A DNA stretch of 61,864 nt, taken from assembly GCA_031550125.1 (NCBI GenBank), contig JAVBOW010000031.1, positions 1 through 61,864 on the forward strand, in the 5' to 3' direction. Shown one piece after another: positions 27,544 through 36,156 of this stretch. The position numbers and the translations under genes were made by a program. How positions within the stretch are numbered: position 1 is the stretch's first letter; each line of letters begins with the position of its first letter. The notes under the pieces were generated by a model, which was given only the letters and a program-made list of their open reading frames with translations, searched no databases and was not told the origin of the DNA. The stretch comes from JAVBOW01 sp031550125. GTDB lineage: Bacteria; Bacteroidota; Bacteroidia; Bacteroidales; Rikenellaceae.

Positions 27544-27696
27544 CCGTCCCGGCCAGGTACGGCTAAACTCCGCCGGCGATGCCGTCCCCACGGTTGGCGT
27601 AACGGCAAAAACATGGCGGCAGGCGACCTCAGTCCGAAAATAGGGGTACGCCTCCTCTTTTCCATTCCCGGCGTTCCTGCGACAGTGAAAAATACT
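27544..27696. other. GH2-metG intergenic region
   Basis: About 150 bases without a recognisable gene, GC-rich in its first part and AT-rich near the metG promoter. No strong terminator hairpin with a T tract was seen. Confidence 0.4.
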
Positions 27697-27704
27697 TATA
27701 TTTG
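27697..27704 (+). promoter_or_regulatory. -7 promoter box of metG
   Basis: TATATTTG is an exact TAnnTTTG match 21 bases upstream of the metG ATG at 27726. Confidence 0.7.
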
Positions 27705-27725
27705 CAGATTGTAAAGCCATATAAG

Positions 27726-29765
27726 ATGAAACAATTCAAACGCCATTTGGTCACCTCGGCCCTGCCTTACGCCAACGGGCCGGTACACATAGGCCACCTT
27801 GCCGGAGTATACATTCCTTCCGATATCTACGTCCGTTACCTGCGCCTCAGGGGCGAGGACGTGGTGTCGGTGTGCGGATCGGACGAACACGGCGTACCCA
27901 TAACCATCAAGGCCCGCGCCGAGGGAGTTTCGCCCCAGGACATAGTGGACAAATACCACAACATAATAAAGTCGGCCTTCGAAGGGCTGGGCATAAAGTT
28001 CGACATATATTCGCGTACGACCTCGCCCGTCCACTATAAGACCGCCTCGGACTTCTTCCGCGCGCTGTACGACAAAGGCGAATTCACCGAGGACGTCTCC
28101 ATGCAGTATTACGACACCCAGGCGGGCCAGTTCCTGGCCGACCGCTACATAACCGGCACGTGTCCCCATTGCCGCAACGAGCGCGCCTACGGCGACCAGT
28201 GCGAGAAATGCGGTTCGACCCTTGCCGCTACCGACCTTATCAACCCCCGCAGCGCCATAACCGGCTCCGTTCCCGAAATGAGGGAGACCAAACACTGGTA
28301 TCTGCCCCTGGACCGCCACGAGGCGTTCCTTAAAAAATGGATACTCGAAGACCATAAGGAGTGGAAAGCCAACGTCTACGGCCAGTGTAAAAGCTGGCTC
28401 GACCTGGGCTTGCAGCCGCGCGCCGTAAGCCGCGACCTCGACTGGGGCATCCCCGTCCCCGTGGAAGGGGCGGAAGGCAAGGTGCTGTATGTATGGTTCG
28501 ACGCCCCGATAGGCTACATATCAGCCACCAAGGAGCTGACGCCGGAATGGGAAAAATACTGGAAGAGCGAGGAGACCAAGATGGTGCATTTCATCGGCAA
28601 GGACAATATCGTTTTCCATTGCATAGTCTTCCCGGCCATGCTGCGCGCCCATGGCGGATATATCCTGCCGGAGAACGTGCCGGCCAACGAGTTCCTCAAT
28701 CTGGAGGGAGACAAAATATCCACCTCGCGCAATTGGGCGGTGTGGCTGCACGAGTATCTGGCCGAGTTTCCCGGCAAGCAGGACGTGATGCGCTACGTAC
28801 TGTGCGCCAACGCGCCCGAAACCAAAGACAACGACTTTACCTGGAAGGATTTCCAGGCGCGCAACAATAACGAGCTGGTGGCCGTGCTGGGCAACTTCGT
28901 CAACCGCGCCCTGGTGTTGACCAAAAAATATTTCGACGGTATGACGCCGCAACCCGGAGCGCTCACGGATTACGACCGCGACACCCTGGCGGAGATCCCG
29001 GCGCTCAAACGGTCGCTGGAGGAGAACCTCGAGAATTACCGTTTCCGCGAGGCGCTCAAGGACGCCATGGGCATAGCCCGTCTGGGAAATAAATACCTTG
29101 CCGACACCGAACCCTGGAAAGTCATCAAGGAAGATCCGGCGAGGGTGGCCGCCATACTCAACGTGTCGTTGCAGATAACGGCCAACTTGGCCATCGCCAT
29201 TGAGCCTTTTATGCCTTTCACCGCGGCTAAGATACTTAAGATGATAGCCGTTGAGAATTTCGGGTGGGATCGCCTGGGCGAAAGCGCCCTGCTGCCTGCG
29301 GGCCACGCCATAGGCGAGCCGGAGTTGCTTTTCGAAAAGATAGAGGACGCCCAGGTGGACGCCCAGGTGGCCAAGCTGGAGGCGGCCCGCGCCGCCAACG
29401 CCGCCGCCCAGCCGCAGAAGCCGGCCGAGCCGCAGAAGCAGAGCGTGTCGTTCGACGACTTTTCGAGGATGGATATACGCGTCTCCACCGTCCTGGCCGC
29501 CGAGCGTGTGCCGAAGACTAAGAAACTGCTCAAACTAACGGTAGACACCGGCATAGACACCCGCCAGATAGTATCGGGCATAGCCGAATTCTACGAACCC
29601 GAGGCTTTGGTCGGCCGTCAGGTGATGGTGCTGGTTAACCTCGAGCCGAGGGAGCTCAAGGGTATACTCTCGCAGGGGATGATACTTATGGGCGAGGACG
29701 CCGCGGGGAAACTGACGCTGCTCGCCCCGGTGGAGAAGGCGGCTAACGGCTCGCAGGTGAAATGA
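27726..29765 (+). CDS. metG: Methionyl-tRNA synthetase
   Basis: MetRS (679 residues) charges tRNA-Met. ATG 27726 is chosen because MKQFKRHLVTSALPYANG is the family start. The class I signatures are PVHIGH near residue 20 and KISTS (the KMSKS equivalent). Zinc knuckles CPHC and CEKC lie about residues 145-162. A C-terminal tRNA-binding EMAP-like domain (from DDFSRMDIRVSTVL) gives the dimeric form. A long Ala/Gln-rich linker precedes it. ilvE follows after 34 bases. Confidence 0.98.
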   Translation: MKQFKRHLVTSALPYANGPVHIGHLAGVYIPSDIYVRYLRLRGEDVVSVCGSDEHGVPITIKARAEGVSPQDIVDKYHNIIKSAFEGLGIKFDIYSRTTSPVHYKTASDFFRALYDKGEFTEDVSMQYYDTQAGQFLADRYITGTCPHCRNERAYGDQCEKCGSTLAATDLINPRSAITGSVPEMRETKHWYLPLDRHEAFLKKWILEDHKEWKANVYGQCKSWLDLGLQPRAVSRDLDWGIPVPVEGAEGKVLYVWFDAPIGYISATKELTPEWEKYWKSEETKMVHFIGKDNIVFHCIVFPAMLRAHGGYILPENVPANEFLNLEGDKISTSRNWAVWLHEYLAEFPGKQDVMRYVLCANAPETKDNDFTWKDFQARNNNELVAVLGNFVNRALVLTKKYFDGMTPQPGALTDYDRDTLAEIPALKRSLEENLENYRFREALKDAMGIARLGNKYLADTEPWKVIKEDPARVAAILNVSLQITANLAIAIEPFMPFTAAKILKMIAVENFGWDRLGESALLPAGHAIGEPELLFEKIEDAQVDAQVAKLEAARAANAAAQPQKPAEPQKQSVSFDDFSRMDIRVSTVLAAERVPKTKKLLKLTVDTGIDTRQIVSGIAEFYEPEALVGRQVMVLVNLEPRELKGILSQGMILMGEDAAGKLTLLAPVEKAANGSQVK

Positions 29766-29799
29766 CGGAATATTCAATAGGATACTAAAAAACCTGTTT

Positions 29800-30816
29800 A
29801 TGGAAAATATGGATTGGGGATCGCTGGGTTTCGGATATATCAAGACGGATTACAACGTGCGTTGCTATTGGCGCGACGGCAAGTGGGGCGAATTGCAGAC
29901 CACTGACGACGAGAGCATACCGATGCATATGGCCGCCGCCTGCCTGCATTACGGACAGGAGGCTTTCGAGGGACTCAAGGCTTTCCGCGGTCGTGACGGA
30001 CGCATACGTCTTTTCAGGGTGGAGGAGAACGCCCGCCGCATGATCGCCTCCGGCGATTATCTGCAGATGCAATCGCCCCCTGTGGAGCTTTTCGTTGAGG
30101 CGGTCAGGAAGGCCGTTATGGCCAACGAGCGTTTCGTACCCCCTTACGGTACCGGCGCGAGTCTCTACATACGCCCCCTGCTGATAGGTACGGGGCCTCA
30201 GGTGGGCGTCAAACCCGCAACCGAATATCTTTTCCTTGTATTCGTCACTCCCGTAGGACCTTATTATAAGGAGGGCTTCCGCCCGATAAAGGTTATCGTA
30301 GACCGCGACCACGACCGGGCCGCCCCCCTCGGGACGGGCCACATAAAGGCCGGAGGCAACTACGGGGCCAGCCTGGTGTCGGGCGAATGGGCGCACAGGA
30401 AGGGATTTCCCGCCGTACTGTATCTGGACGCCAAAGAAAAGAAAGATATAGACGAATGCGGCGCGGCCAACTTCTTCGCCATACGCGGCGGAAGCTACAT
30501 TACTCCCTCGTCGCCGTCGGTGCTGCCTTCGATAACCAATAAGTCGCTCATGCAGATAGCCGCCGACATGGACCTTACGGTAGAGCGCCGCCAGGTGGCC
30601 TTCGACGAACTGCCGACATTCGAGGAGGCCGGGGCGTGCGGTACGGCCGCCGTCATATCGCCCATAGGCGAGATCTACGATCCGGCCGACAACACTACAT
30701 ACGCTTTTGGAAATCCGGCCCAGGCGGGTCCGGTAAGCACCCGGCTATACAATGCCTTGAGAGCCATACAGCTCGGGGACGCCGAGGACGCCCACGGCTG
30801 GGTCACGATAGTGTAG
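29800..30816 (+). CDS. ilvE: Branched-chain amino acid aminotransferase
   Basis: A 338-residue class IV PLP aminotransferase that interconverts leucine, isoleucine and valine with their 2-oxo acids. The PLP lysine is Lys183 in GHIKAGGNYG. The conserved GACGTAAVISPIG loop lies near residue 283. Length fits the BCAT II type (about 340). It is probably transcribed with metG. Confidence 0.97.
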   Translation: MENMDWGSLGFGYIKTDYNVRCYWRDGKWGELQTTDDESIPMHMAAACLHYGQEAFEGLKAFRGRDGRIRLFRVEENARRMIASGDYLQMQSPPVELFVEAVRKAVMANERFVPPYGTGASLYIRPLLIGTGPQVGVKPATEYLFLVFVTPVGPYYKEGFRPIKVIVDRDHDRAAPLGTGHIKAGGNYGASLVSGEWAHRKGFPAVLYLDAKEKKDIDECGAANFFAIRGGSYITPSSPSVLPSITNKSLMQIAADMDLTVERRQVAFDELPTFEEAGACGTAAVISPIGEIYDPADNTTYAFGNPAQAGPVSTRLYNALRAIQLGDAEDAHGWVTIV

Positions 30817-30854
30817 GGGCCGCTTTACAGGCGGTTTCGGTTTCGGAAATCAAG

Positions 30855-30888
30855 AACAAGGCGTCTCGAAATTTCGAGACGCCTTGTT
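30855..30888. terminator. Bidirectional hairpin terminator (ilvE / lyase)
   Basis: A perfect 34-base palindrome (AACAAGGCGTCTCGAAA and its complement) lies between convergent ilvE and the lyase gene. TTAATTA follows on the plus strand, so the T tract is weak, but position supports a terminator for both genes. Confidence 0.75.
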
Positions 30889-30903
30889 AATTATCCGGCC
30901 CAG

Positions 30904-32352
30904 TTACAGGCTGTCGCCGAAATCCCTGCGGAATTTGGCCATTATTTTCTCGGGCCAGTCCGATGTGGCTTCGAGGCCGCCCATAAAGAACCGCAGTACG
31001 GGAGGCTCGTAGGTGAACCGCAGCCCTCCTATCATGCGGCGGTTGTCCCACAGCCACTGCATGCGGTCTATCATGTAATTCACCTGCGAGAGGGTGAACA
31101 CGCGCCGCGGTATGGCCAGGCGCAGCAATTCGGCGTCGGCCATTATCTCCGTACCGTTCTCGTCCCTTACGCTCGATATGGTGCCGCGCTCCATGCCGCG
31201 TACTCCCGAGGCGAGATAGAACGCCGCCGCGAGCGCCCCTGCCGGATATTCGCTCTGGGGCAGGTGGTCGCAGAAGGTCATGGCGTCGACGTGGGCGCCC
31301 AGCACTCCCGGAGGCGTGACCATGGGTATGCCCCGGCGGTCGAGTTCTTCGACGGCGTATTTTATGAACGACGGGCTTTGGCTTATCATCCCCTCGTCGA
31401 GGGTTTCGTAAAGGCCCACGGCCATAGCCTCAATCTCGCGTACCGATATTCCTCCATAGGTTAGGAAGCCCTCGTAGAGAGGTATGAGCGCCTCCATTTT
31501 GGAATATAGCTCGCGGCGGTTGGTGCATATGCCGCCCCCGCGCGAGGAGGAGAGCTTGCGGGCCGAGAAATATACCAGGTCGGCCAGGTTGGTCATCATC
31601 TTGAGTATGTCGGCCATCGTGTTCTCCTTCCACGCCTCTTCGCGCTGCTTTACCAGATAGGCGTTCTCGCCCAGCAGGCTTGCGTCAAGCACCAGCATTA
31701 TGCCGTATTTGTCGGCTATACGCCTTACGTCCATCATGTTGGAGATAGAGAAGGGCTGGCCGCCTATGAGATTGGTGGAAGCCTCCATACGGATGAACGG
31801 GATTTTGTCCCGGCCATGCTCGCGTATGCACGCCTCTAATTTTTCCGTGTCGATATTGCCTTTGAAGGGGTTGTCCGATTTAAGCTGCAGGGCGTCGTCG
31901 TGCAGCAGCTCCGCTATGCGGCCGCCGTTTTCGGTTATGTGGGCCAGGGCGGTGGTGAAGTGGTAGTTCATCGGGACGATGTCGCCCTTTTTGACGAACG
32001 TGCGGCAGATTATGTTTTCGGCTGCGCGACCCTGGTGTACGGGCAGCAGGTATTTTTTGCCCAGAACGTCCTCCACGGCCTTTTGCAGGCGCATGAAACT
32101 CTGCGAACCGGCGTAAGCGTCGTCGGCCTGGAACATGGCGGACACCTGATTGTCGCTCATGGCGTTGGTGCCGCTGTCAGTGAGCATGTCCAGGAAGACG
32201 TCTTTGGTGGACAGGCGGAAAGTATTGAAGCCGGCCTCTTTTATAGCCTCGAACCGGCGTTCCACCGGTACGAGGTGCAGTTTTTGCACTACGCGTACTT
32301 TATGGAATTCCAGGGGGATATGTTGCCCTGAGTAAAATTTTACGTCAGCCAT
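30904..32352 (-). CDS. Tryptophanase/tyrosine phenol-lyase family beta-eliminating lyase
   Basis: A 482-residue PLP lyase. Compared with remembered Citrobacter tyrosine phenol-lyase (TPL), positions run 9 ahead: Tyr80, Arg109, Asn194, Asp223 and the Schiff-base Lys266 (SARK) are kept. Substrate-pocket residues match TPL rather than tryptophanase: Phe132-Thr133 (not Phe-Asp), MERG arginine, and LRFF phenylalanine (not LRHF). Oddly, the Arg that contacts PLP in both families (DATR/DSAR) is Leu226 here, and the Lys before the Schiff-base Lys is Arg265. Products would be phenol or indole plus pyruvate and ammonia if active as such; the substitutions make this uncertain. Confidence 0.85.
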   Translation of the reverse strand: MADVKFYSGQHIPLEFHKVRVVQKLHLVPVERRFEAIKEAGFNTFRLSTKDVFLDMLTDSGTNAMSDNQVSAMFQADDAYAGSQSFMRLQKAVEDVLGKKYLLPVHQGRAAENIICRTFVKKGDIVPMNYHFTTALAHITENGGRIAELLHDDALQLKSDNPFKGNIDTEKLEACIREHGRDKIPFIRMEASTNLIGGQPFSISNMMDVRRIADKYGIMLVLDASLLGENAYLVKQREEAWKENTMADILKMMTNLADLVYFSARKLSSSRGGGICTNRRELYSKMEALIPLYEGFLTYGGISVREIEAMAVGLYETLDEGMISQSPSFIKYAVEELDRRGIPMVTPPGVLGAHVDAMTFCDHLPQSEYPAGALAAAFYLASGVRGMERGTISSVRDENGTEIMADAELLRLAIPRRVFTLSQVNYMIDRMQWLWDNRRMIGGLRFTYEPPVLRFFMGGLEATSDWPEKIMAKFRRDFGDSL

Positions 32353-32392
32353 GTTAATTATGTTGTAAAGTTAAAAAACAAACGCATTTTCG

Positions 32393-32400
32393 CAAAGTTA
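32393..32400 (-). promoter_or_regulatory. -7 promoter box of the lyase gene
   Basis: TAACTTTG on the minus strand matches TAnnTTTG, 40 bases before the ATG at 32352. Confidence 0.65.
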
Positions 32401-32485
32401 AACATTTTTATCTGAACTATATGCGGTAAAACCGGCATCGCATAAAAAAGAACACATTAGTGGTATAACGTATTAAAATATTACA

Positions 32486-32493
32486 TACATTTG
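32486..32493 (+). promoter_or_regulatory. -7 promoter box of the oadA-type gene
   Basis: TACATTTG matches TAnnTTTG, 45 bases upstream of ATG 32539. It is divergent from the lyase promoter at 32400..32393, with about 85 bases between the boxes. Confidence 0.65.
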
Positions 32494-32538
32494 TTAGCAT
32501 TATAACAGTGATAGTGAAATAACAATAAATATTTCGTT

Positions 32539-34413
32539 ATGAAAAAGTTGTTGATCAGGGATTTGACCCTTCGGGACGGGCAGCAGTCGTCGTTCGCCAC
32601 CCGTATGAATCAGAAACAGGTAGACCGCGTATTACCTTATTACAAAGACGCTGGATTCTATGCTATGGAGGTGTGGGGAGGAGCCGTCCCCGATTCGGTG
32701 ATGCGCTACCTGGGCGAGAATCCCTGGGAGAGGCTCGAGAAGATACACGCCGTCGTAGGCGGGGCGTCGAAACTTACGGCGCTCTCGCGCGGACGCAACC
32801 TTTTCGGCTACCAACCCTACACCGACGAGATCATAGAGGGGTTCTGCCGCAACTCGATAGAGTCGGGGCTGGGCATAATGCGCATATTCGACGCCCTGAA
32901 CGACGTGGATAACGTAAAATCCACCATAAAATACGTCAAGAAATACGGCGGCATAGCCGACTGCGCCGTCTGCTACACCATCGATCCGCGTTTCTCCGCA
33001 GGCCAGCGCATAAGCGCAATGCTTAAAGGCAAGAAACTGCCCCGCAACGTCTTCACCGACGCCTATTTCCTCGACAAGGCGCAGCGGATGGCCGAGCTCG
33101 GGGCCGACATGATAACGATAAAGGACATGAGCGGCCTTATTCCGCCCGCACGGGTCGCCGGCCTGATAAAGCTCCTTAAGAGCAGGATAAACCTGCCTGT
33201 GGATTTCCACACCCATTGCACTCCCGGCTACGGTCTGGCGTCGGTGGTGGCGGCTATCGCCGCCGGGGTGGACGTAGTGGACACCAATATATGGTACTTC
33301 TCCGGAGGGCCGGCCGCTCCGGCCATCGAACTCATATATATCTTCTGTAAGAAGATGGGGGTGGAGATGGATGTAAATATGGAGGCCGTGGCCAACATCA
33401 ACGCCCTGCTGGCGGACATACGCAGGGAGTTGGCCGAGTACGACACCGTGAAACAATTCCCCTCTCCGTTCAATCCGCTTACCGACGCCCTGCCCGCGGA
33501 CGTGGATACGCTCTTCGACAAGGCCGTGGCCGCCGCCCGCGCCGGTAATGAGGCGGTTTTGGTTGAAGCGTGCCAGGCGATAGAGGCCCATTTCGGTTTC
33601 CCGCCCCCCAACGAGCTGGTACAGAAGGCCGAGATACCGGGAGGCATGTACACCAACATGGTGGCGCAGATGAAGCAGCTCAAGAGCGAGGATATCCTGG
33701 AGCAGGCCATGAAGCTCATACCGCGCGTCAGGCTCGACGCCGGCCTGCCTCCGCTGGTAACCCCCACGAGTCAGATCGTTGGCGCCCAAGCGGTAAACTG
33801 CGCCATCGACCAAAAAAACGGCAAACCGCTGTATTCCAATGTATCGAACCAGTTCGTCGGCCTGGTGAAAGGCGAGTACGGCAAAACGCCGTGGCCCGTC
33901 GATCCCGAATTCCGCCTGAAGATAGCCGGCACGCGCCAGGAGACGCCCTATGATACGTCGGGTTATAAAATGCAACCCAATCCCGAGGTGGAGGGGTGCG
34001 ACGGCCGCCGCCTGGCCGAGAATGAGAAGGAAGTGTTGTTGCTCGAACTCTTCCCGTCTGTGGCCGAGGCCTACCTGCGCCAGACCAAACGCGCCCAATG
34101 CGGAGCCGAAGCCAAGGAGGCCGCCGCACGCACGGCCGCACAGGTGGAGGCAGCCACGGGGGCGAAGCCCAAAGAGGCCCCGGCCAAAGTTACGGTAAAA
34201 GGCAGCGCCGTCACCTCGCCCATGCCAGGTAAAATATTTAAACTTACGGTAAAAGAGGGAGATACGGTGACGGCCGGGCAGGAAGTAGCTGTGCTGGAAG
34301 CCATGAAAATGGAAAACAGCATAATGACGCCCACAGGAGGAAAGGTACACAGCGTACACGTGGCGGTGGGCGACGCCGTGGCGGCCGATGCAATATTGAT
34401 GGATATAGTTTAA
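32539..34413 (+). CDS. oadA: Oxaloacetate decarboxylase alpha / pyruvate carboxylase B-type carboxyltransferase
   Basis: A 624-residue biotin-dependent carboxyltransferase. The N-terminal TIM-barrel domain opens RDLTLRDGQQS and has the metal-binding HTH (DFHTHCTPG). A PYC/OADA conserved domain follows (about 300-480), then an Ala/Lys-rich hinge and a biotinyl domain with Lys590 in EAMKMEN. It exchanges carboxyl between oxaloacetate/pyruvate and biotin. No gamma or beta membrane subunit (oadG/oadB) is adjacent, so the partner lies elsewhere, or the protein works as a pyruvate carboxylase subunit. The palindromic repeats begin 3 bases after the stop. Confidence 0.92.
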   Translation: MKKLLIRDLTLRDGQQSSFATRMNQKQVDRVLPYYKDAGFYAMEVWGGAVPDSVMRYLGENPWERLEKIHAVVGGASKLTALSRGRNLFGYQPYTDEIIEGFCRNSIESGLGIMRIFDALNDVDNVKSTIKYVKKYGGIADCAVCYTIDPRFSAGQRISAMLKGKKLPRNVFTDAYFLDKAQRMAELGADMITIKDMSGLIPPARVAGLIKLLKSRINLPVDFHTHCTPGYGLASVVAAIAAGVDVVDTNIWYFSGGPAAPAIELIYIFCKKMGVEMDVNMEAVANINALLADIRRELAEYDTVKQFPSPFNPLTDALPADVDTLFDKAVAAARAGNEAVLVEACQAIEAHFGFPPPNELVQKAEIPGGMYTNMVAQMKQLKSEDILEQAMKLIPRVRLDAGLPPLVTPTSQIVGAQAVNCAIDQKNGKPLYSNVSNQFVGLVKGEYGKTPWPVDPEFRLKIAGTRQETPYDTSGYKMQPNPEVEGCDGRRLAENEKEVLLLELFPSVAEAYLRQTKRAQCGAEAKEAAARTAAQVEAATGAKPKEAPAKVTVKGSAVTSPMPGKIFKLTVKEGDTVTAGQEVAVLEAMKMENSIMTPTGGKVHSVHVAVGDAVAADAILMDIV

Positions 34414-34416
34414 CTG

Positions 34417-34559
34417 GATCGGCCTCAATTATGTGTTGGCTGCGCATATCGCGCGTCATCTTTCACTTATCCTTCTCATTTCAAATCCTCACGGACTTCA
34501 GTCCGCTCCGGTTTGAAACTCAAACGATAAACGAAACCTGACGCACGCTATGCACAGCG
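34417..34559. repeat. Palindromic repeat copy 1
   Basis: An imperfect palindrome of about 122 bases (34438-34559) centred between 34498 and 34499 (CGGACTTCAGTCCG), preceded by GGATCGGCCTCAATTATG. Arms contain GCGCATATCGCG, TTTCACTTATC and TTTCAAATCC with matching complements on the other side. It is followed directly by copy 2. Confidence 0.9.
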
Positions 34560-34759
34560 TCGTTACCGTAGGGCGCGGCGTTTTCCTGCGCTGCGCATAT
34601 CGCGCATCATCTTTCACTTATCCTTCTCGTTTCAAATCCTCACGGACTATAGTCCGCTCCGGTTTGAAACTCCAACGATAAGCGAAACCTGACGCACGCT
34701 ATGCGCAGCGTTTTCCCGTGCCGCGCATATTAACGCCGACCTGTTTTTCGGACTGATCC
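34560..34759. repeat. Palindromic repeat copy 2
   Basis: A second, tandem palindrome with arms 34589-34649 and 34650-34710, centred on CGGACTATAGTCCG. The inner part is GTTTCAAA ... TTTGAAAC, then the outer arms GATAAG and GCGCAT-type blocks. After it comes a tail, CCGCGCATATTAACGCCGAC to GACTGATCC (34721-34759). The same tail is found at 43579-43612 (inverted) and 61787-61825. No encoded protein is credible. Confidence 0.9.
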
Positions 34760-34781
34760 CAAATCCTGAAAAATAAAAAAG

Positions 34782-34818
34782 AAACCGGAGCAAAGGAATT
34801 TTTCCTTGCTCCGGTCTC
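34782..34818 (-). terminator. Terminator after tRNA-His
   Basis: GAAACCGGAGCAAAGGA-type stem (from 34782) pairs with 34803-34818. On the minus strand it is followed by a T-rich run (complement of the A-run 34770-34780) and lies 10 bases beyond the tRNA 3' end. Confidence 0.7.
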
Positions 34819-34827
34819 TTTTTCGAG

Positions 34828-34902
34828 GGTGGCTGATGGGGTTCGAACCCACGACCTTCGGAACCACAATCCGACGTTCTAACCAGCTGAACTACAGCCA
34901 CC
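34828..34902 (-). tRNA. tRNA-His (GTG)
   Basis: On the minus strand the acceptor GTGGCTG (34901..34895) pairs with CAGCCAC (34835..34829). The D arm AGTTCAGCTGGTTAGAAC, the anticodon loop TTGTGGT (anticodon GTG) and the T arm GTGGGTTCGAACCC are complete. The extra G-1 (34902) faces C73 (34828), the histidine identity element. The terminal CCA is not encoded. Confidence 0.95.
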
Positions 34903-35059
34903 ATTTACTTCTATGCGCCGCCCCTTTACCACACAGGGGCTTGGCCTTAGGCCTGCAAATTTAATACATTTTCCTCAAACTGCAACCATGCGGGGAAAAC
35001 ATTTTGCACAGCATGGACGACAATGCGTCCCATTTTTAACGGGATGCGCGAGCTATATG
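34903..35059. other. tRNA-His / pfkA intergenic region
   Basis: About 157 bases upstream of the tRNA and downstream of pfkA. On the minus strand it should include the tRNA promoter; I see no exact TAnnTTTG box, only AT-rich text near 34957-34980. No gene. Confidence 0.35.
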
Positions 35060-36040
35060 TCAGATAGACAATATTTTGATCGTATTGAGCAGATCGCGGT
35101 CAATGGGTTTGTCGTCGCGTATGGCCTTAGTGAACGGCACGTACACTATTTCGTTGTCGCGTATGCCTATCATAACGTTGCGCTGTCCCTCTATCAGGGC
35201 GTTTATGGCTGCCTCGCCCATTCGGCTGGCCAGTATGCGGTCGGCAGCCGTGGGCGATCCGCCGCGTTGTATGTGGCCCAGGATGGTTACCCGCACGTCG
35301 TACTGGGGGAATTCGCGTTTAACCCTCTCCGACAAGCCCATTGCGCCGCCGGTTATCTCGCTCTCGGCCACAAGCACTATGCTGCTGTTCTTTGATTTAC
35401 GGAAACCGTTGCTTATCAGCTCGGCCAGTTGGTCCACCTCGGTGGCTATCTCTGGTATGATGGCCGCCTCGGCCCCGGTGGCCAAAGCTCCGTTGAGGGC
35501 CAGGAAACCGGCGTTGCGTCCCATCACCTCGATGAAGAACAGGCGCTCGTGCGACGATGCGGTGTCGCGTATCTTGTCCACCGCCTCCATGACGGTATTC
35601 AGTGCGGTATCGTAACCTATGGTGGTGTCGGTACCGTAAAGGTCGTTGTCTATCGTACCCGGCAGGCCCACTATGGGTACGTCGAATTCCGAGGCGAAGA
35701 TGCGCGCTCCGGAGAGCGACCCGTCGCCGCCTATAACCACAAGGGCGTCGATGCCCTCCTTCTTCATATTCTCATATGCCGTCAGGCGTCCTTCCGTCGT
35801 TTTGAACTCGTCGCAGCGGGCTGTCTTCAGAATGGTGCCTCCGTGCTGTATTATGTTACTTACGTTCTGGGTTTTGAACGGAACTATCTCGCCTGTGACA
35901 AGCCCCCTGTAACCCCTCATGATACCCTTTACCTCGAATCCGCTGTATATTGCCGTACGCGTCACGGCGCGGATAGCCGCATTCATCGCCGGGGCGTCGC
36001 CGCCCGAGGTGAGTATGCCCACGCATTTTATACTTGCCAT
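35060..36040 (-). CDS. pfkA: ATP-dependent 6-phosphofructokinase
   Basis: Phosphofructokinase (326 residues) phosphorylates fructose 6-phosphate in glycolysis. ATG 36040 (MASIKCVGILTSGGDAPAMNA) is preferred over 36064 for the family start. Visible motifs are the ATP-site GGDGSLSGA (near residue 105), the catalytic PGTIDNDLYGTD, the substrate-binding EVMGRNAG and a GG-x-P-TAADR segment. Length is usual for the bacterial tetrameric enzyme. Confidence 0.97.
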   Translation of the reverse strand: MASIKCVGILTSGGDAPAMNAAIRAVTRTAIYSGFEVKGIMRGYRGLVTGEIVPFKTQNVSNIIQHGGTILKTARCDEFKTTEGRLTAYENMKKEGIDALVVIGGDGSLSGARIFASEFDVPIVGLPGTIDNDLYGTDTTIGYDTALNTVMEAVDKIRDTASSHERLFFIEVMGRNAGFLALNGALATGAEAAIIPEIATEVDQLAELISNGFRKSKNSSIVLVAESEITGGAMGLSERVKREFPQYDVRVTILGHIQRGGSPTAADRILASRMGEAAINALIEGQRNVMIGIRDNEIVYVPFTKAIRDDKPIDRDLLNTIKILSI

Positions 36041-36061
36041 AGATGTGAAATTAATACGCGG

Positions 36062-36069
36062 CAAAATTA
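36062..36069 (-). promoter_or_regulatory. -7 promoter box of pfkA
   Basis: TAATTTTG on the minus strand, 21 bases before ATG 36040, matches TAnnTTTG. Confidence 0.65.
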
Positions 36070-36156
36070 TGTAAAATTTTTAAAAATTCGGGCCGCCGGG
36101 AGAAATTAATATTCATACAACGTCAACCGCCTGACTAATAATATGCAATGGTAATA

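Noticed and set aside
32632..34428. A 598-codon minus-strand open frame opposite oadA
   Set aside because: Fully antisense to a well-supported biotin carboxyltransferase; it has no signal peptide, domain or promoter box.
34417..34759. CRISPR array
   Set aside because: Only two tandem units exist, each a long palindrome without regular short repeats and unique spacers, and no cas gene is near.
34647..34904. An 85-codon minus-strand frame over tRNA-His, and a similar 109-codon frame at 61459-61788
   Set aside because: The two share a peptide ending only because both read through the palindromic repeat; the first also reads through the tRNA. Neither is a plausible gene.
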